From Synaphobranchus kaupii (lineage: Eukaryota; Chordata; Actinopteri; Anguilliformes; Synaphobranchidae), in the NCBI GenBank assembly GCA_029718625.1, contig CM056395.1, forward strand, positions 23,158,139 through 23,222,138: DNA of 64,000 nucleotides, given 5' to 3'. A program made the translations under genes and the position numbers. Shown here in pieces: positions 34,346 through 46,721 of the stretch. A model generated the notes under the pieces. It ran no database searches and was not told where the DNA came from. It worked only from the letters and a program-made list of their open reading frames with translations. The stretch's first letter is position 1. Every line of letters begins with the position of its first letter.

Positions 34346-36167
34346 GTTTGGATGAAAGACAATGGAACATGCTCACATGAACAAAAACAAGTGAGATTGA
34401 CAGAAAAAAAGTGGGTTTGCCAATAATTTTGGAGAAAACTCAAAAAGAATGCGACGCGAGCACTTTTATCGATTAGCGAGAAAAGGACCAGCACTTTGCT
34501 ACCTCATGCAGACAGATTTGTGAGTATGCGTCAGATTTAAAGGGCATCTCTCATAGCTAAATCAATGTTATTTTGTAGGATTTATTATATCCCGAAAAAC
34601 GCTGGACTGGAAAAAGCTCATCGTGGCCTTGTTTTTTCAGACTGTGAAAAAATGGCCAATTCGCTTAGCGATAAAAAACACAATGTCTGTGACTGGTCTA
34701 AGAGCCAGTTAAAACATACCCACAACCATCCTGACTTACAAACATAAGTTCCACTTCTACTTTCAAACTAATGAAAAGTAGCGTTTTCCCACAATTTTAA
34801 ATCAAGAATTTAAGACATTTAGTAACAAGGATTTTGGATCAGGACCTTGGTACCAGCAGTGTTCCTATCACTGCACTGGGCCTTTGATTTCTACATGGGC
34901 CAGAGGGAAGACTGCCCCCTACAGGCCCACCAACAATACCTCCAGCAGCAACTTAATTTTCCTATCGAAGTACTGAGTCTGACCCAATATACCCAACATT
35001 GCTTAACTTCAGCCATCAGCCTTCAGCCATTTAAAAGTTAAAGACAAATGTTGACAGACCATTTAATTAAAGGTTTTTAAAAATTCTTATTATTATTATA
35101 TTACATTACAATCACTTGGCAGAGACTCTTGCCCAGAGCGACAGAGAAAAAAAACCCCCAAACCAAACCTTGGGTTCGATTGAACACACAAAGCACTGTT
35201 GTATTTATATGCAGCTAGAAAAACTTTTCATGCGTGTAATTAGATGAAAGTTTTGTGGAAAGGCTGAGGCATTGTTCACTGTGTGTGACTCGTGAGAAGG
35301 AAAGTTTAACAGCCAGAGTCATGTGACTGAGTGCTTCCCTTCATGGAAGAACAGAAATATCTAAACAAGACACCAGTACAGTACCTTATGAAATATTACT
35401 GAGCTTTATCATTCTATGACAATATGCAGAACAAAACCAATGTATACTATAATCAATACATATATTTTGCACATATACACACAATATATGCATGTATATG
35501 CAAAGAGCCATTTTCATGTATTTAGGGGTATGCATATTGTAGAATTACAGCAATAATCGAGAGTATACACATGCCCTTAAAATATTTGAAACAGCATTTA
35601 TTAATATTTTACCGGCCATATTCTTGAATATATACTTACTTCTACAGTATATATGCTTTATTAAACTTTTATAGAAGAATGGTGTTCCATCCCTCCAGTA
35701 GAGTTCCAGAGACTAGAATCTATGCTAGACTAGAGGTAGAATCTATGCCAAGGCGCACTGAAGCTGTTCTGGCGGCTTGTGGTGGCCCAACACTGTACTA
35801 AGACACTTTATGTTGGTTTTTCTTTTAATTTGTCACCTGTCTGTATTTCACAAGGGGACAGTCACTTAAGAGTTAGACTGAAATGGCCATGGTGCATATT
35901 CTGATATTCCCATCAATATTCCCATTATATTTCCAACACTGACAGTCCTGAGTAAGAGAGATGTATGTGTGCGGATATCAGATCAGTGCCCCTGATTGGA
36001 CGGTGGCGAGGGGGGAGGGGCTAACGTCCAGCGAGGACTCTCTGGTCTCAGACTTCAATCACACAACATGGTGACATTTCAGACATATGGAGCCATGGCA
36101 CTACACACACCGGCAGGAAAAAGCATCAAAGTTTTACATCTAAAACTTTTTCTGAGAACATCGCAGT

Positions 36168-37048
36168 GGTAACCCGGGCGTGCAGGTTCTTCCTGTACAA
36201 CATCAGGAGAATCCGCCCTTTCCTCACCACCCACTCAACCCAGCTCCTGGTCCAAGCGATGGTGCTGTCCCGCCTAGACTACTGCAACTCTCTCCTGGCT
36301 GGCCTGCCAGCATCGGCCATCAGACCCCTTCAGCTTATCCAGAACGCAGCAGCGCGCCTGGTCTTCAACCTCCCCCGATACTCCCATGTCACCCCCCCTG
36401 CTCATTGACCTCCACTGGCTACCTGTGATGGCTCGCATCAAATTCAAAACATTGGTGCTCGCCTTCCAGGCAGTCCGAGGATCAGCCCCTCCATACCTCC
36501 AAAAGCTCATCAGACCCTACACACCTACCAGATCCCTGCGTTCCGCCTCCTCAGGACGACTGGTACCCCCCCCACTTCATACTAGCACCCGGCCTCGACG
36601 TCTGTCTGTCCTGGCCCCACGGTGGTGGAATGAGCTCCCCGTGGAGGTCAGAACAACAGAAAGTCTGACCGCCTTCAAGCGCAGTTTGAAGACTCACCTC
36701 TTCAAGCTGCACCTCTCTCCACCCCTCCCTACCTCCTTGTGACCTCCCTTGATTGTGTTTTATAAATCCTTGTTTAAGTGGTTCAAGCTTCTAGTTTAAT
36801 ACTTGTAAGGTTACTTATTGGCTTACTGTTGTGCACGCCAATGATTGATATCGTGTGGTCCCCCCCCCCCCCCCCCAAAAAAAAATTATATATATATATA
36901 TATATATATCATACTGACTGCGCCTGGTGTTTGAATTCGTATTTACCTTTAGGGTTGTTTTAACGCACTTGTTTCAGGTTGGAAAATGCACTAATGTATG
37001 TCGCTCTGGATAAGAGCGTCTGCCAAATGTCTAAAATGTAAATGTAAA
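36168..37048 (+). mobile_element. L2/CR1-type LINE 3' end (right copy)
   Basis: Counterpart of 25470-26352. The shorter C-run keeps the last frame open through LAPRWWNELPVEVRTTE and FKRSLKTHLFKLHL, the usual C-terminus of this LINE group. Ends with the same CTCTGGATAAGAGCGTCTGC tail. An AT microsatellite near 36890 is longer than on the left. Confidence 0.88.
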
Positions 37049-37177
37049 AAAACCTTTCAAAAGGCCTCATTCAAGCTGTTCCCAGACTGCTGCTAAGTGA
37101 AGCACGACCGTCTCTCACAAATAAACACTTTGAAAATGAAAAAAGGTGTGAAATACACGTCCAAACTGTGAATCCCT

Positions 37178-37250
37178 CCCTGGGCCTTCATACCCTGGGC
37201 CTTCACACCCTGGGCCTTCACACCCTGGGCCTTCACACCCTGGGCCTTCA
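37178..37250. repeat. 15-bp VNTR, 5 units (right copy)
   Basis: ACCCTGGGCCTTCAC repeated five times against three on the left. Confidence 0.9.
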
Positions 37251-37359
37251 CACAACTCCACCAGTTCCTGATCAAGCCCGAGTCCAGGGGACATTTTACC
37301 TTTGACATCTAACCGTCTGCAGCACTGCACTCTAGCGGACTCACGCTACCACAAACCTA

Positions 37360-37361
37360 CC

Positions 37362-37393
<32 letters not shown>

Positions 37394-37470
37394 CATAAAC
37401 ACACAGGTACACACACACACACACACACACACACAGGAGCACACACACACATACATACATACATACACGC

Positions 37471-37511
<41 letters not shown>

Positions 37512-37519
37512 CGCACACC

Positions 37520-37577
<58 letters not shown>
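37360..37577. repeat. CA / CGCA microsatellite (right copy)
   Basis: Shorter counterpart of 26631-27036. Confidence 0.93.
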
Positions 37578-38442
37578 GCTTCTCCCTTCACACCTCTCAG
37601 TAGTTATATAGGCTGATATCCAAAACAATAATTAGTGGGTTACTTCATTACTTCAGGTATTTCTACTAGGAGATGATTTAATACAGGAGTGTTTAGTGTG
37701 ATGTACATGATGGCCATTGTGACCAAGCATATAAATGGCTTTTACAAGACAGATTTAGACATGTTTACTACACCCAAACAATGCAATTCACAGCTCAATA
37801 AACTAACATAATAGATTCCCCTGCTGACTCACCTCAATGCAATTCTGTTCACACAATATCAACCGCCTTGTGTTTTTAAGCTATTCATAGCACACATACT
37901 GTAGTTTATAGTGGATGTTTAACAAGACAATGTCCGTTTTCTGGCATGAATTGTGCTACAGCTCAAACATGACCTCCCAGAACCGACGTGATAAAGAAGG
38001 CGGACCGTGACATTGACAAAAATGCAGGTAAAAAAAGACAAGAGAGATTAAAGAGGTAAGCCTAAATATAGAAAGATTATTTTACTCTCCTGACTTCTGC
38101 AGCATATCCAAGAGCTATTTTTGACATCATATCATTACAGAAGACTCTCTCTCTTTTGTTAGGCTATGCCGTGCTTGAAAAAGAGAGAAGAAGAAAGCTA
38201 TTAGCAGGAATATGTTTATCCCTTTAGACTGAGAGGAGATCAGGGGCAAGTTTTGGTGTGACTAGTGCCTTATGCTGAGACATTACAGCATTCAGGACAG
38301 TTTTACTCTTAGACAAAAACCCCCAAATAAGTGAGTCACATGACAAAGGATCTTTGTACTTTAGTATATTCAGATCTGAGACTGTTTAGCATTGAACGGT
38401 GTACAATAATGACATGGAAAAATATCAGAAATCACTGTTGCT

Positions 38443-38522
<80 letters not shown>

Positions 38523-38538
38523 CACACGCACACACACA
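38443..38538. repeat. (CGCA)n microsatellite (right copy)
   Basis: About 19 CGCA units followed by CACA. Confidence 0.95.
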
Positions 38539-40365
38539 CCAAGCAACCAGCAGATAGGACATCACATTCATTAGCACACCTCTGCTACACTTGCAGTTAA
38601 AATTTCACCTTCAGCGTTTGTGAATAAACCTGGATAATGGAGCAACACCAGCTCTATTTCCACCCAGTTTTAAATGTTTCTGCTTTAAGGTGTGTACTGT
38701 CATAGAAATACCTTCAGCCAACATAGATTTTTATACAAAAACAAAAAACTAACTATAAAGTAGTTTACATACATTAACCTTTCTTTTGTACCCTATTTAT
38801 AAAAATAAATCACTATTATTTGCTGTAAAAAAAAATCCAAACCTGTCTCAGTCAGAAGCAGGTCAAAGGACACATCAGTGAAACGATGAAAGATTTACAG
38901 AGTGTCGCTTCGTCAGCCCTACTCAGAAGACAGGAAGCCAGGGAGTTCTACTTCCTTCTTTAGTCTTCCGCCCATCGTCAGCTTGGCGTGTCTCAGTGTG
39001 AATAGCACCCGAGCAGAAGCGGTGTGAATAGTTTACCAACGCTGAAGTTATGCTCCACTATTCAGCCGTCACGCCACATGTAATCCCCAAACCTCATTGC
39101 CAACGTGTTCGTTTGAGTGCCCCTGGCGGCACTGAGACATGCTTAAACTCCTCTCCTAAGTGCCGTTGGCGGTATAACAGATATCTAGGACTTAAGGAGA
39201 AACCGCTGCGGTTCTGACACTAACAGCCTACGGGCAGAAGATCTCCTTTGACGGGCGCCGACTGACAGCTTCCTGTTGAGTTTAATCGCCCTTTTGTTTC
39301 TGAGGAGAGATCGCCGCAATGCCTCTAGGAGCCAGTAGAGGCCAGCGGAGGTCATCTACGGCTTTAAAGGGTCACTCACATTACCAAAGAGCAGGTGAGT
39401 AAACATCGGCCTTCTTGTATAGACACTGAGTATTTCAGATGATTTATTAATAAATTTAAATACTAGGCAGAGGGGACAGACCAATGAAGTCTTACCGTCG
39501 CACACCAGGGTAAGTTATAATGGAGTGCAGCTTTCCCACAATGCACTGCTCTGAGAAGAGTCATTAAAGTGGCACAGAGGGTCTATGTGTTTAGATGGAT
39601 TTATCATGCCAAGCTCATTACAAAGCTAATTTAGAAACGCTCTGTATTTCCATCGGAACCTTCTCTCTGGGGTTCGGTTTTTAAACGCTGACTGTTGCAG
39701 GAAGCCTTCAAATTAATGCTGAGTCATATGAAACCTAAACATTAAATGACAACTTTGAGGCAAACACTGCAAAAACAAATTATAGCGATTTCTGAAGGCA
39801 GGTGATGATGTACAGACCTCTAGAGGAGAGGCATCCTTACAAAAGCATAAACCGTTGGATGGCGTCCGATTTCCAGCTCCTGAATTAAATAGAGATGATA
39901 TTTCTGGGCCCTTTCCGCCTGTCACGTCAAACTTTAGCTCGATCTGAGAATTCAGCGACTCCAAACCTACTTACTGATCTCGGGGTGAAAGATGACCCAC
40001 ATCCTCTCCCTCTGAACCTCATATCAGAACTATCCCCAGACTGGCAGCGCTTTTTTTCCTACCTGACAAACAGCCAAATTTAGGCTTTGCTTTTCTCAGA
40101 AAGACACAGATGAAATGAGACGGGTCTGAGACGAACGCAGTCTGAGCACTGCTCTAAATGCATTGCCATGAGTCCCAGCAGGAGACATCCAAAGATATGC
40201 AGGTTAGGCTACTTGGGGGGAGGGGGGTTGCTGTTAAATCATCCTCAGTCACCCTACCCTGTAGAAATAATGATTAATAAATAAAAGGAGCTTTAGATAT
40301 TGATATTTTAGCAGGTTTGTGTTTATTACATACCGTGTTTATTACATACCGTACTCAATACCGCT

Positions 40366-41017
40366 CACTCTGTTTCCCCCCTCTCTTTTACTCACTCACT
40401 CAATACCGCTCACTCTGTTTCCCCCTCTCTTTTACTCACTCACTCACTCACTCACTCACTCACTCACTCACTCACTCACTCACTCACTCACTCACTCACT
40501 CACTCACTCACTCACCCAGCCACCCACCCACCCACCCACCCACTCACTCACTCACTCACTCACTCACTCACTCACTCACCCACCCACCCACTCACTCACT
40601 CACTCACTCACCCACCCACCCACCCACTCACTCACTCACTCACTCACTCACTCACCCACTCACCCACCCACTCACTCACTCACTCACTCACTCACTCACT
40701 CACTCACCCACCCACCCACCCACCCACTCACTCACTCACTCACTCACTCACTCTGTTTCCCCCTCTCTTTTACTCACTCACTCTGTTTCCCCCTCTCTTT
40801 TACTCACTCACTCACTCACTCACTCACTCACTCACCCACCCACTCACTCACTCACTCACTCACTCACTCACTCACCCACCCACCCACTCACTCACTCACT
40901 CACTCACTCACTCACTCACTCACTCACTCACTCACTCACTCACTCACTCACTCACTCACTCACTCACTCACTCACTCACTCACTCACCCACTCACTCACT
41001 CACTCACTCAATCACTG
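40366..41017. repeat. (ACTC)n/(ACCC)n array (right copy)
   Basis: About 650 bp, cleaner than the left copy, with the TCTGTTTCCCCC interlude repeated several times. It ends in ordinary single-copy sequence, so the right contig passes through it. Confidence 0.95.
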
Positions 41018-41122
41018 AATTAATTTCCTCATGAATAGCACTGGGATGAAACACACCAGCCCAGCCATGCACTACCGGCTTCACTATAGAAAAACTCGCC
41101 AGTACTAGTACTACCCGCTCAT

Positions 41123-41462
41123 ATGAATAAGAGACTCTATAATGGCGGTGCTGTGAATAAGAGACTCTATAATGGCGGTGCTGTGAATAAGAGACTCTAT
41201 AATGGCGGTGCTGTGAATAAGAGATTCTATAATGGCGGTGCTGTGAATAAGAGATTCTATAATGGCGGTGCTGTGAATAAGAGACTCTATAATGGCGGTG
41301 CTGTGAATAAGAGATTCTATAATGGCGGTGCTGTGAATAAGAGATTCTATAATGGCGGTGCTGTGAATAAGAGATTCTATAATGGCGGTGCTGTGAATAA
41401 GAGATTCTATAATGGCGGTGCTGTGAATAAGAGACTCTATAATGGCGGTGCTGTGAATAATT
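41123..41462. repeat. Minisatellite, 30-bp unit, 11 copies
   Basis: The unit is AATAAGAGACTCTATAATGG and CGGTGCTGTG, with only an ACT/ATT change between copies. Frames are open on both strands because the period is a multiple of 3. Confidence 0.96.
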
Positions 41463-42303
41463 AAAGGGCGGCTCTCAGAGAGACAGAGGTAGAGCAGTGA
41501 AGGGGCTCTGTGAACAGCACTGTCTTTCAGAGGGGCACACGTGTGACACGCCAGGGTGAGAGCACGCGTGTGACACGCCAGGGTGAGACACGCCGGGGCC
41601 CCTCCCACTCCCCGGCTGTCATTAAAGCCCTCTCTCCTGCACCCGGGCCCAGTGACCAAGGGGGGGTGTCTAAAAATAAGCCTGCCTGGAAAGGACAGGA
41701 AGTGGCAGCACTCCGGCCCCGCCCCCCAGCCCGGAACAGGCCCGCAGCACGAGCTTCAGCCACGCTGCTGATTCCCCATATGCTCAACTGTGCCTAGCTG
41801 CCGTCTTCAAAGGCGTTCGATGGTCACGTGTCACTCCCCCCTTTCCGGTGACTCACCGTGTGACCTGCTCCCTCACAGTCCCCAATGGGCAGCCACAGAC
41901 CACACTGACCAATCTGTGTATCTGTGCACTGGGTCGCGAGCTGTAGGAGATTCCTACCGACTAATATTTACGGCGATTAAAAATCATACCGTGTCCTGCT
42001 GGGTCACAGTATATTATTTTTGTAAAAATATTTATATACACGTAATTAAGGAAAATTATCTGGACATTATGCAAGATATTATATCTGTGTTAATATATCA
42101 TATACATTCATTCTGAAACATTTTTATTTTGTTTTCATAGAAAGTAATTTTACAAAACAAAGCAGGTGCTGCTATGCTGGCCTTCAGATGGCATTGTTCA
42201 CTGTGTTGTGAGCTGGTGTGTTCCCACAGTCTATGGTGTGTTCTCATTTTCAAATTGCACATAACAGACAATCCTATGTTTCACCTAAATGGTTCAGATC
42301 ACT

Positions 42304-42434
42304 GTGTGATTAGAATGCTCTTAACTCAACATTCTAATGCTGATGATGTAACAATCACGACTGATAAATGAAAGCAATGGAGTTCTAGAACACTGACTTA
42401 GAATTTTGAAAAAAAAACATTCCAAAAAAACCCC
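42304..42434 (-). repeat. Dispersed 130-bp family, copy 4 (full length)
   Basis: Reverse orientation. Hairpin arms ATTAGAATG and CATTCTAAT are perfectly paired. Then GATGTAACAATCACGACTG, TGGAGTTCTAGAACACTGAC and an A-run with CATTCC. Confidence 0.8.
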
Positions 42435-42800
42435 ACAGAAAACTGTACAGAGCTCCTTTATAAAATGCAGACAAACCACAGCCAAATCTGATAACACATG
42501 AACTTAAAGCAGTACAAAAAATGGAAATTAATCCACTTTTTGGGGGTTTAGTCACCGTATTTGCATTATCCCCCACCTCACAGGCTTCAGACAGCCTTAG
42601 ACAAGCCGTTTCGCTCAGCAGTTCATTCAAGCAAAATCTTTAATACCAAGCCGCCTTTTCAAAGTTCCTTCCAGTAATGACTTTTCCCCTGTTTGGAGGT
42701 CACAGTCATCAGGCAGCCCCGTTCAGGGTTTAGTGAGGGATGTGGCGGTATTGGGAGATCAGCCGCGGTGAGTAAGATTGTGGAGGGTTCCTAATTAATC

Positions 42801-42815
42801 CCCCCCCCCCCCCCT
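42801..42815. repeat. Poly-C run
   Basis: About 15 C between TTAATCC and TCCCTTTCTG. Similar C or G runs occur at 1340, 21991, 26165, 36860 and 54367. Confidence 0.8.
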
Positions 42816-43299
42816 CCCTTTCTGCTCCTGGAAGATTATTCTATAAAAGTAGAGGAAGAAGGGAGTAGTTAGGAGGTCAAGAGCGACTGGGACTGTGTGA
42901 AACGGACGCGGAGGCCAAATTCATCCTTGAATGCTCAGGGCCACAGCAGAGATGTGTGGCTCTAACACCAGCAAAGCCACGGCTGCTAAACTGAAACCAC
43001 TCCGCCCTGCCAAAGATTGACGAGGTAGACGATTTCTAAATTCTTCCCAAATACGTGCATGTTACACCCTCGTGGTGTTTAAAACGTGAAGGATTACAAG
43101 CGAACTAAATCAAATCGATTCCCATTTACTCAACCACGCGCAGTCAAAAAGCATATTACTGGTCACCGTAAAATATGCTTTCAAATATAATTAATTTAAG
43201 TGAGCCTATTCAAATAATTTATTGGAGGGAAGTGTGCGCATGACATGTTTGTAGCAAACAGCCAGTCCTGTAATGATGCCGTGAGAATCCAGCGGCCAT

Positions 43300-43917
43300 G
43301 TGCTGAGGTGCTGTAAGGGGGGGAGCCATCACACTGAGGTGCTGTAAGGGGTGGAGCCATCACACTGAGGTGCTGTAAGGGGCGGAGCCATCACACTGAA
43401 GTGCTGTAATGGGCGGAGCCATTGTGCTGAGGTGATGTAAGGGGTGGAGCCATTGTGCTGAGGTGCTGTAAGGGGCGGAGCCATCGTGCTGAGGTGCTGT
43501 AAGGGGCGGAGCCATCGTGCTGAAGTGCTGTAAGGGGCGGAGCCATTGTGCTGTGGTGCTATAAGGGGCGGGGCCATCATGCTGAGGTGCTGTTAGAGGC
43601 AGGGTCATCATGCTGAGGTGCTGTTAGGGGCGGAGCCATTGTGCTGAGGTGCTGTAAGGGGCGGAGCCATTGTGCTGAGGTGCCGTAAGGGGCGGAGCCA
43701 TCGTGCTGAGGTGCTGTAAGGGGCAACGCCATCGCGCTGAAGTGCTGTAAGGGGCGGAGCCATCGTGCTGAGGTGCTGTAAGGGGCGGGGCCATCACGCT
43801 GAGGAGCAGTAAGGGGCGGAGCCATTGTGCTGAGGTGCTGTAAGGGGCGGGGCCATTGTGCTGAGGTGCTATAAGGGGCGGAGCCATTGTGCTGAGGTGC
43901 TGTAAGGGGCGGAGCCT
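43300..43917. repeat. Minisatellite, 31-bp unit, about 20 copies
   Basis: The unit is GCTGAGGTGCTGTAAGGGGC and GGAGCCATCGT. Single-base changes are spread evenly, suggesting an older array. Confidence 0.95.
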
Positions 43918-43967
43918 CATTACTCCCCCCCCCCCAGGGAAGTCTGGCCCCTCTAGCGCCGCTCCAG

Positions 43968-44226
43968 CTGTCCTGCACCCCGCTGCACCCCGCTGCACCC
44001 CGCTGCTCCCCGCTGCACCCCGCTGCTCCCCGCTGCTCCCCGCTGCACCCCGCTGCACCCCGCTGCTCCCCGCTGCACCCCGCTGCACCCCCTGCTCCCC
44101 GCTGCTCCCCGCTGCACCCCGCTGCTCCCCGCTGCTCCCTGCTGCACCCCGCTGCTCCCCGCTGCACCCCGCTGCACCCCGCTGCTCCCCGCTGCACCCC
44201 GTTGCACCCCGCTGCACCCCGCTGCT
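43968..44226. repeat. Minisatellite, 10-bp unit, about 26 copies
   Basis: CCCCGCTGCA and CCCCGCTGCT units in irregular order. It lies 50 bp from the 31-bp array but the units are unrelated. Confidence 0.96.
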
Positions 44227-44798
44227 CAGCTTGTTTCGATGGCGATGCGAGCCGTTACGCTTCAAAGCGCCGGAGGAAAACAAACCTTCACAGGCAAGTG
44301 CTCTTGGCATGAGCTCAGCACCAGATCGGCCTTGGAAACGGCGAGCAGGACGGACTCTGCAGGCTGGATATGTCTACTCGGTGGCATCTCGTCTTCCGCA
44401 AAAAAAAGTATAAATACATAAAAAATGGCCAAGCCAAACTGCAACTGTACTGCATGCTGCTACGATATTCAGAAACAACTTGCTACGCAGTGATAAGACA
44501 GAGGTAAAATGAGACTTTATCTAAGTGTGCAAAACCTGATCTTCCTCTCTGATCTGAACACAGTTGCATGGGGGAATCAGTCCAGGTAAAAAGAGCTTTA
44601 ATTAGTTCTGTGAAGCCGGACGCTGAAACCACAGGCACGAGTGACATCATTGTTCCCCCACAAGTAGGCAAATGGCGCCTCGACTTATTACATCATATGG
44701 ATACAAGGAAGGTTATTTTTAGACTACATGCAAGATTTTATGTGAAACCACCTACGTAAAAAAAACTGTATAGCAAAGCCCACAGATTCTGTGGAGCC

Positions 44799-44869
44799 AC
44801 TGCTGGACACGGACTGCTGGACACGGACTGCTGGACACGGACTGCTGGACACGGACTGCTGGACACGGG
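44799..44869. repeat. 14-bp tandem repeat, 5 copies
   Basis: Perfect TGCTGGACACGGAC repeats. Confidence 0.95.
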
Positions 44870-45446
44870 CCCACTCAGGTGGAACAGTCACTCCACACCT
44901 GAGCCAGGTACTCACCGTCAACTGCACCAGGAAGAATCTGGCTACGCAAATGGATAATTAGTAAAAATGAAAGCCATTTAAGCCGCTCTGGATAATAATA
45001 ACTTTATTTGTATAGCACCTTTCAAGCATTTAGCACAAAGTGCTTCATAGCAGTAAAAATAGCACAATAAAGTAACAGGATAACACTGTCTGCCAAGCCA
45101 AATGACAAATAAATGAAAATAAAAATGAATTTTCTCTGTGCTGTGAGTCTGCTGTAGATATAGGAGGAACGCTCTCACCTAAAATTGAAACCAGGTGCAA
45201 CTCCCAAACACGAATGACACTCTGGAAGTTTTTGACAGGGAATGTGTACAGAGAGGGTAGAGATGATGGGGGAGTGAGATTTTATAAACTCTGCAAGGGG
45301 TGGAGCTACAGTGAGTTGTCAATCATAGACTGAACCAATTAAAACCTTCAGCTCTAAACAGAAAGAAATGGCGCAATGATTAGCTCCAGTTTGGGAGTCA
45401 CTGACAGAGCTTGGTAGTTTCAGGAATCTTCTTTCTCCCATCATTA

Positions 45447-46374
45447 CAGTTTTTCTCAATTGCTTGGATGCATTTCTGGAAACTCTAACCTCATTCTCTT
45501 AACAGTGCCTGAAAACCCCACACCATTAAGGCAATTGGCCAATACACTATTTCACTTCTCATTGTGTTCACACAGAATGCAAAACACTAAACGCAGTTGT
45601 CATAGTGTAGATGCAATCCTCATTCCACTTCGACATTCCAGTCAAAACAGATTCTCAATTGGCTATGTACATTTCCCATTCGCAATGACACAGTTGTTCA
45701 TTGGGTAAATCATTGCATGCAAAATACTATGTATAATGAGCATTGTGTTTGTACAAAAGATAAGGCCAACATGATGGGTGATTGGAGTGAGTAACTTCCC
45801 TTCACACATTTGAAGAGTAACGGAGAACACATGCTGTCAATTCCATCCCACAGGTGCAAATTGTGAACACAATACTCACAAACATATATAAATGCTAAGG
45901 GTTCCAGTGCAAACAAATGGAGCAAGAAGCAGTGTCCCCAGAGGGGCGATTGGTTGTGAAGCAGTGAAAAACAAAAAATACAAAATAAAAAAGTAAAACA
46001 ACCATACTATAGATGAAAAAGATACATAATAAACATGTTTTTTCTCGTAATTTGTGTGTCCAGGAATTGTTTGACATTGACAGCAACACTATGTACACAA
46101 TATCTGTCCAGTTTTGATGCAAATACTTTGCATTTTGAGTGTCAGGGTTTACGCAATGATCAGAAGGTGTTATACATTTGGTGGCATTGTTGTAGCGATT
46201 GACTGACTTAGTGTCTTTTGACGCATGTGGTTATCATTTTGATTGTTATAGTTTCTTTTGAACGGGTGGTATAGTGTTATGAAAAATGATTTTACTGTTT
46301 TGGGGATTGCACTTAGAGTTTTGGGAATGAGGTTAGAGTTTCAAGAAATGCATCCAAGCAATTGAGAAAAACTG
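45447..46374 (+). mobile_element. TA-flanked DNA transposon, non-coding, copy 1
   Basis: 928 bp. The inverted ends start CAGTTTTTCTCAATTGCTTG and continue GATGCATTTCT and GAAACTCTAACCTCATTC; the right end mirrors this and closes GAGAAAAACTG. TA lies on both sides (45445-45446, 46375-46376). The host site is a tandem repeat, and its uninterrupted copies show CATCATTAACAGAGGG, confirming a TA duplication. There is no transposase frame, so it is presumably non-autonomous. The TA target fits Tc1/mariner but the family is not recognised. Confidence 0.82.
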
Positions 46375-46376
46375 TA

Positions 46377-46490
46377 ACAGAGGGAAGAAGCAGCCATTTT
46401 CTTTCTCCCATCATTAACAGAGGGAAGAAGCAGCCATTTTCTTTCTCCCATCATTAACAGAGGGAAGAAGCAGCCATTTTCTGCCATTTT
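46377..46490. repeat. About 42-bp tandem repeat, 3 copies (insertion host)
   Basis: The unit is ACAGAGGGAAGAAGCAGCCA, TTTTCTTTCTCCCATCATTA. A further partial unit end (CTTTCTCCCATCATTA) lies left of the transposon at 45431-45446, so the element landed inside this array. Confidence 0.85.
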
Positions 46491-46721
46491 CTTACAACAC
46501 TTCAATCAGATTAATGTTGTGTAGGACCCCCCTTAACCACAGGACACATTCCTGCAGAATCCAACACAGTACAATGAATGTCAGAACTAAGACATTATTA
46601 TTATTAACTATTAGGTATTACCACAGATATGAGCAATTTAGAAAAATGCAAATGAAATGTAAGTCACTTTGAGATCGTGAGGTGAAAGGCAGTATATAAG
46701 CACAACCCATTCATCACATTA

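Larger units (their letters stand above)
31774..41017. repeat. Right copy of the contig-end overlap
   Basis: Begins inside the 36-bp minisatellite (equivalent to 21194) and repeats the left contig end up to its own ACTC array. Differences are: 29-bp array longer, 40-bp array shorter, 15-bp VNTR longer, CA block shorter, CGCA longer, an extra 80 bp at 33895-33975, and a replaced segment near 35770 (GGCGGCTTGTGGTGGCCCA). Single-copy stretches 34346-36165, 37580-38440 and 38540-40315 hold nothing assigned. Confidence 0.92.

Noticed and set aside
44239..44760. Short frames of 60-63 codons downstream of the 10-bp array
   Set aside because: No recognisable domain, splice signals or neighbouring coding context; within chance for this base composition.
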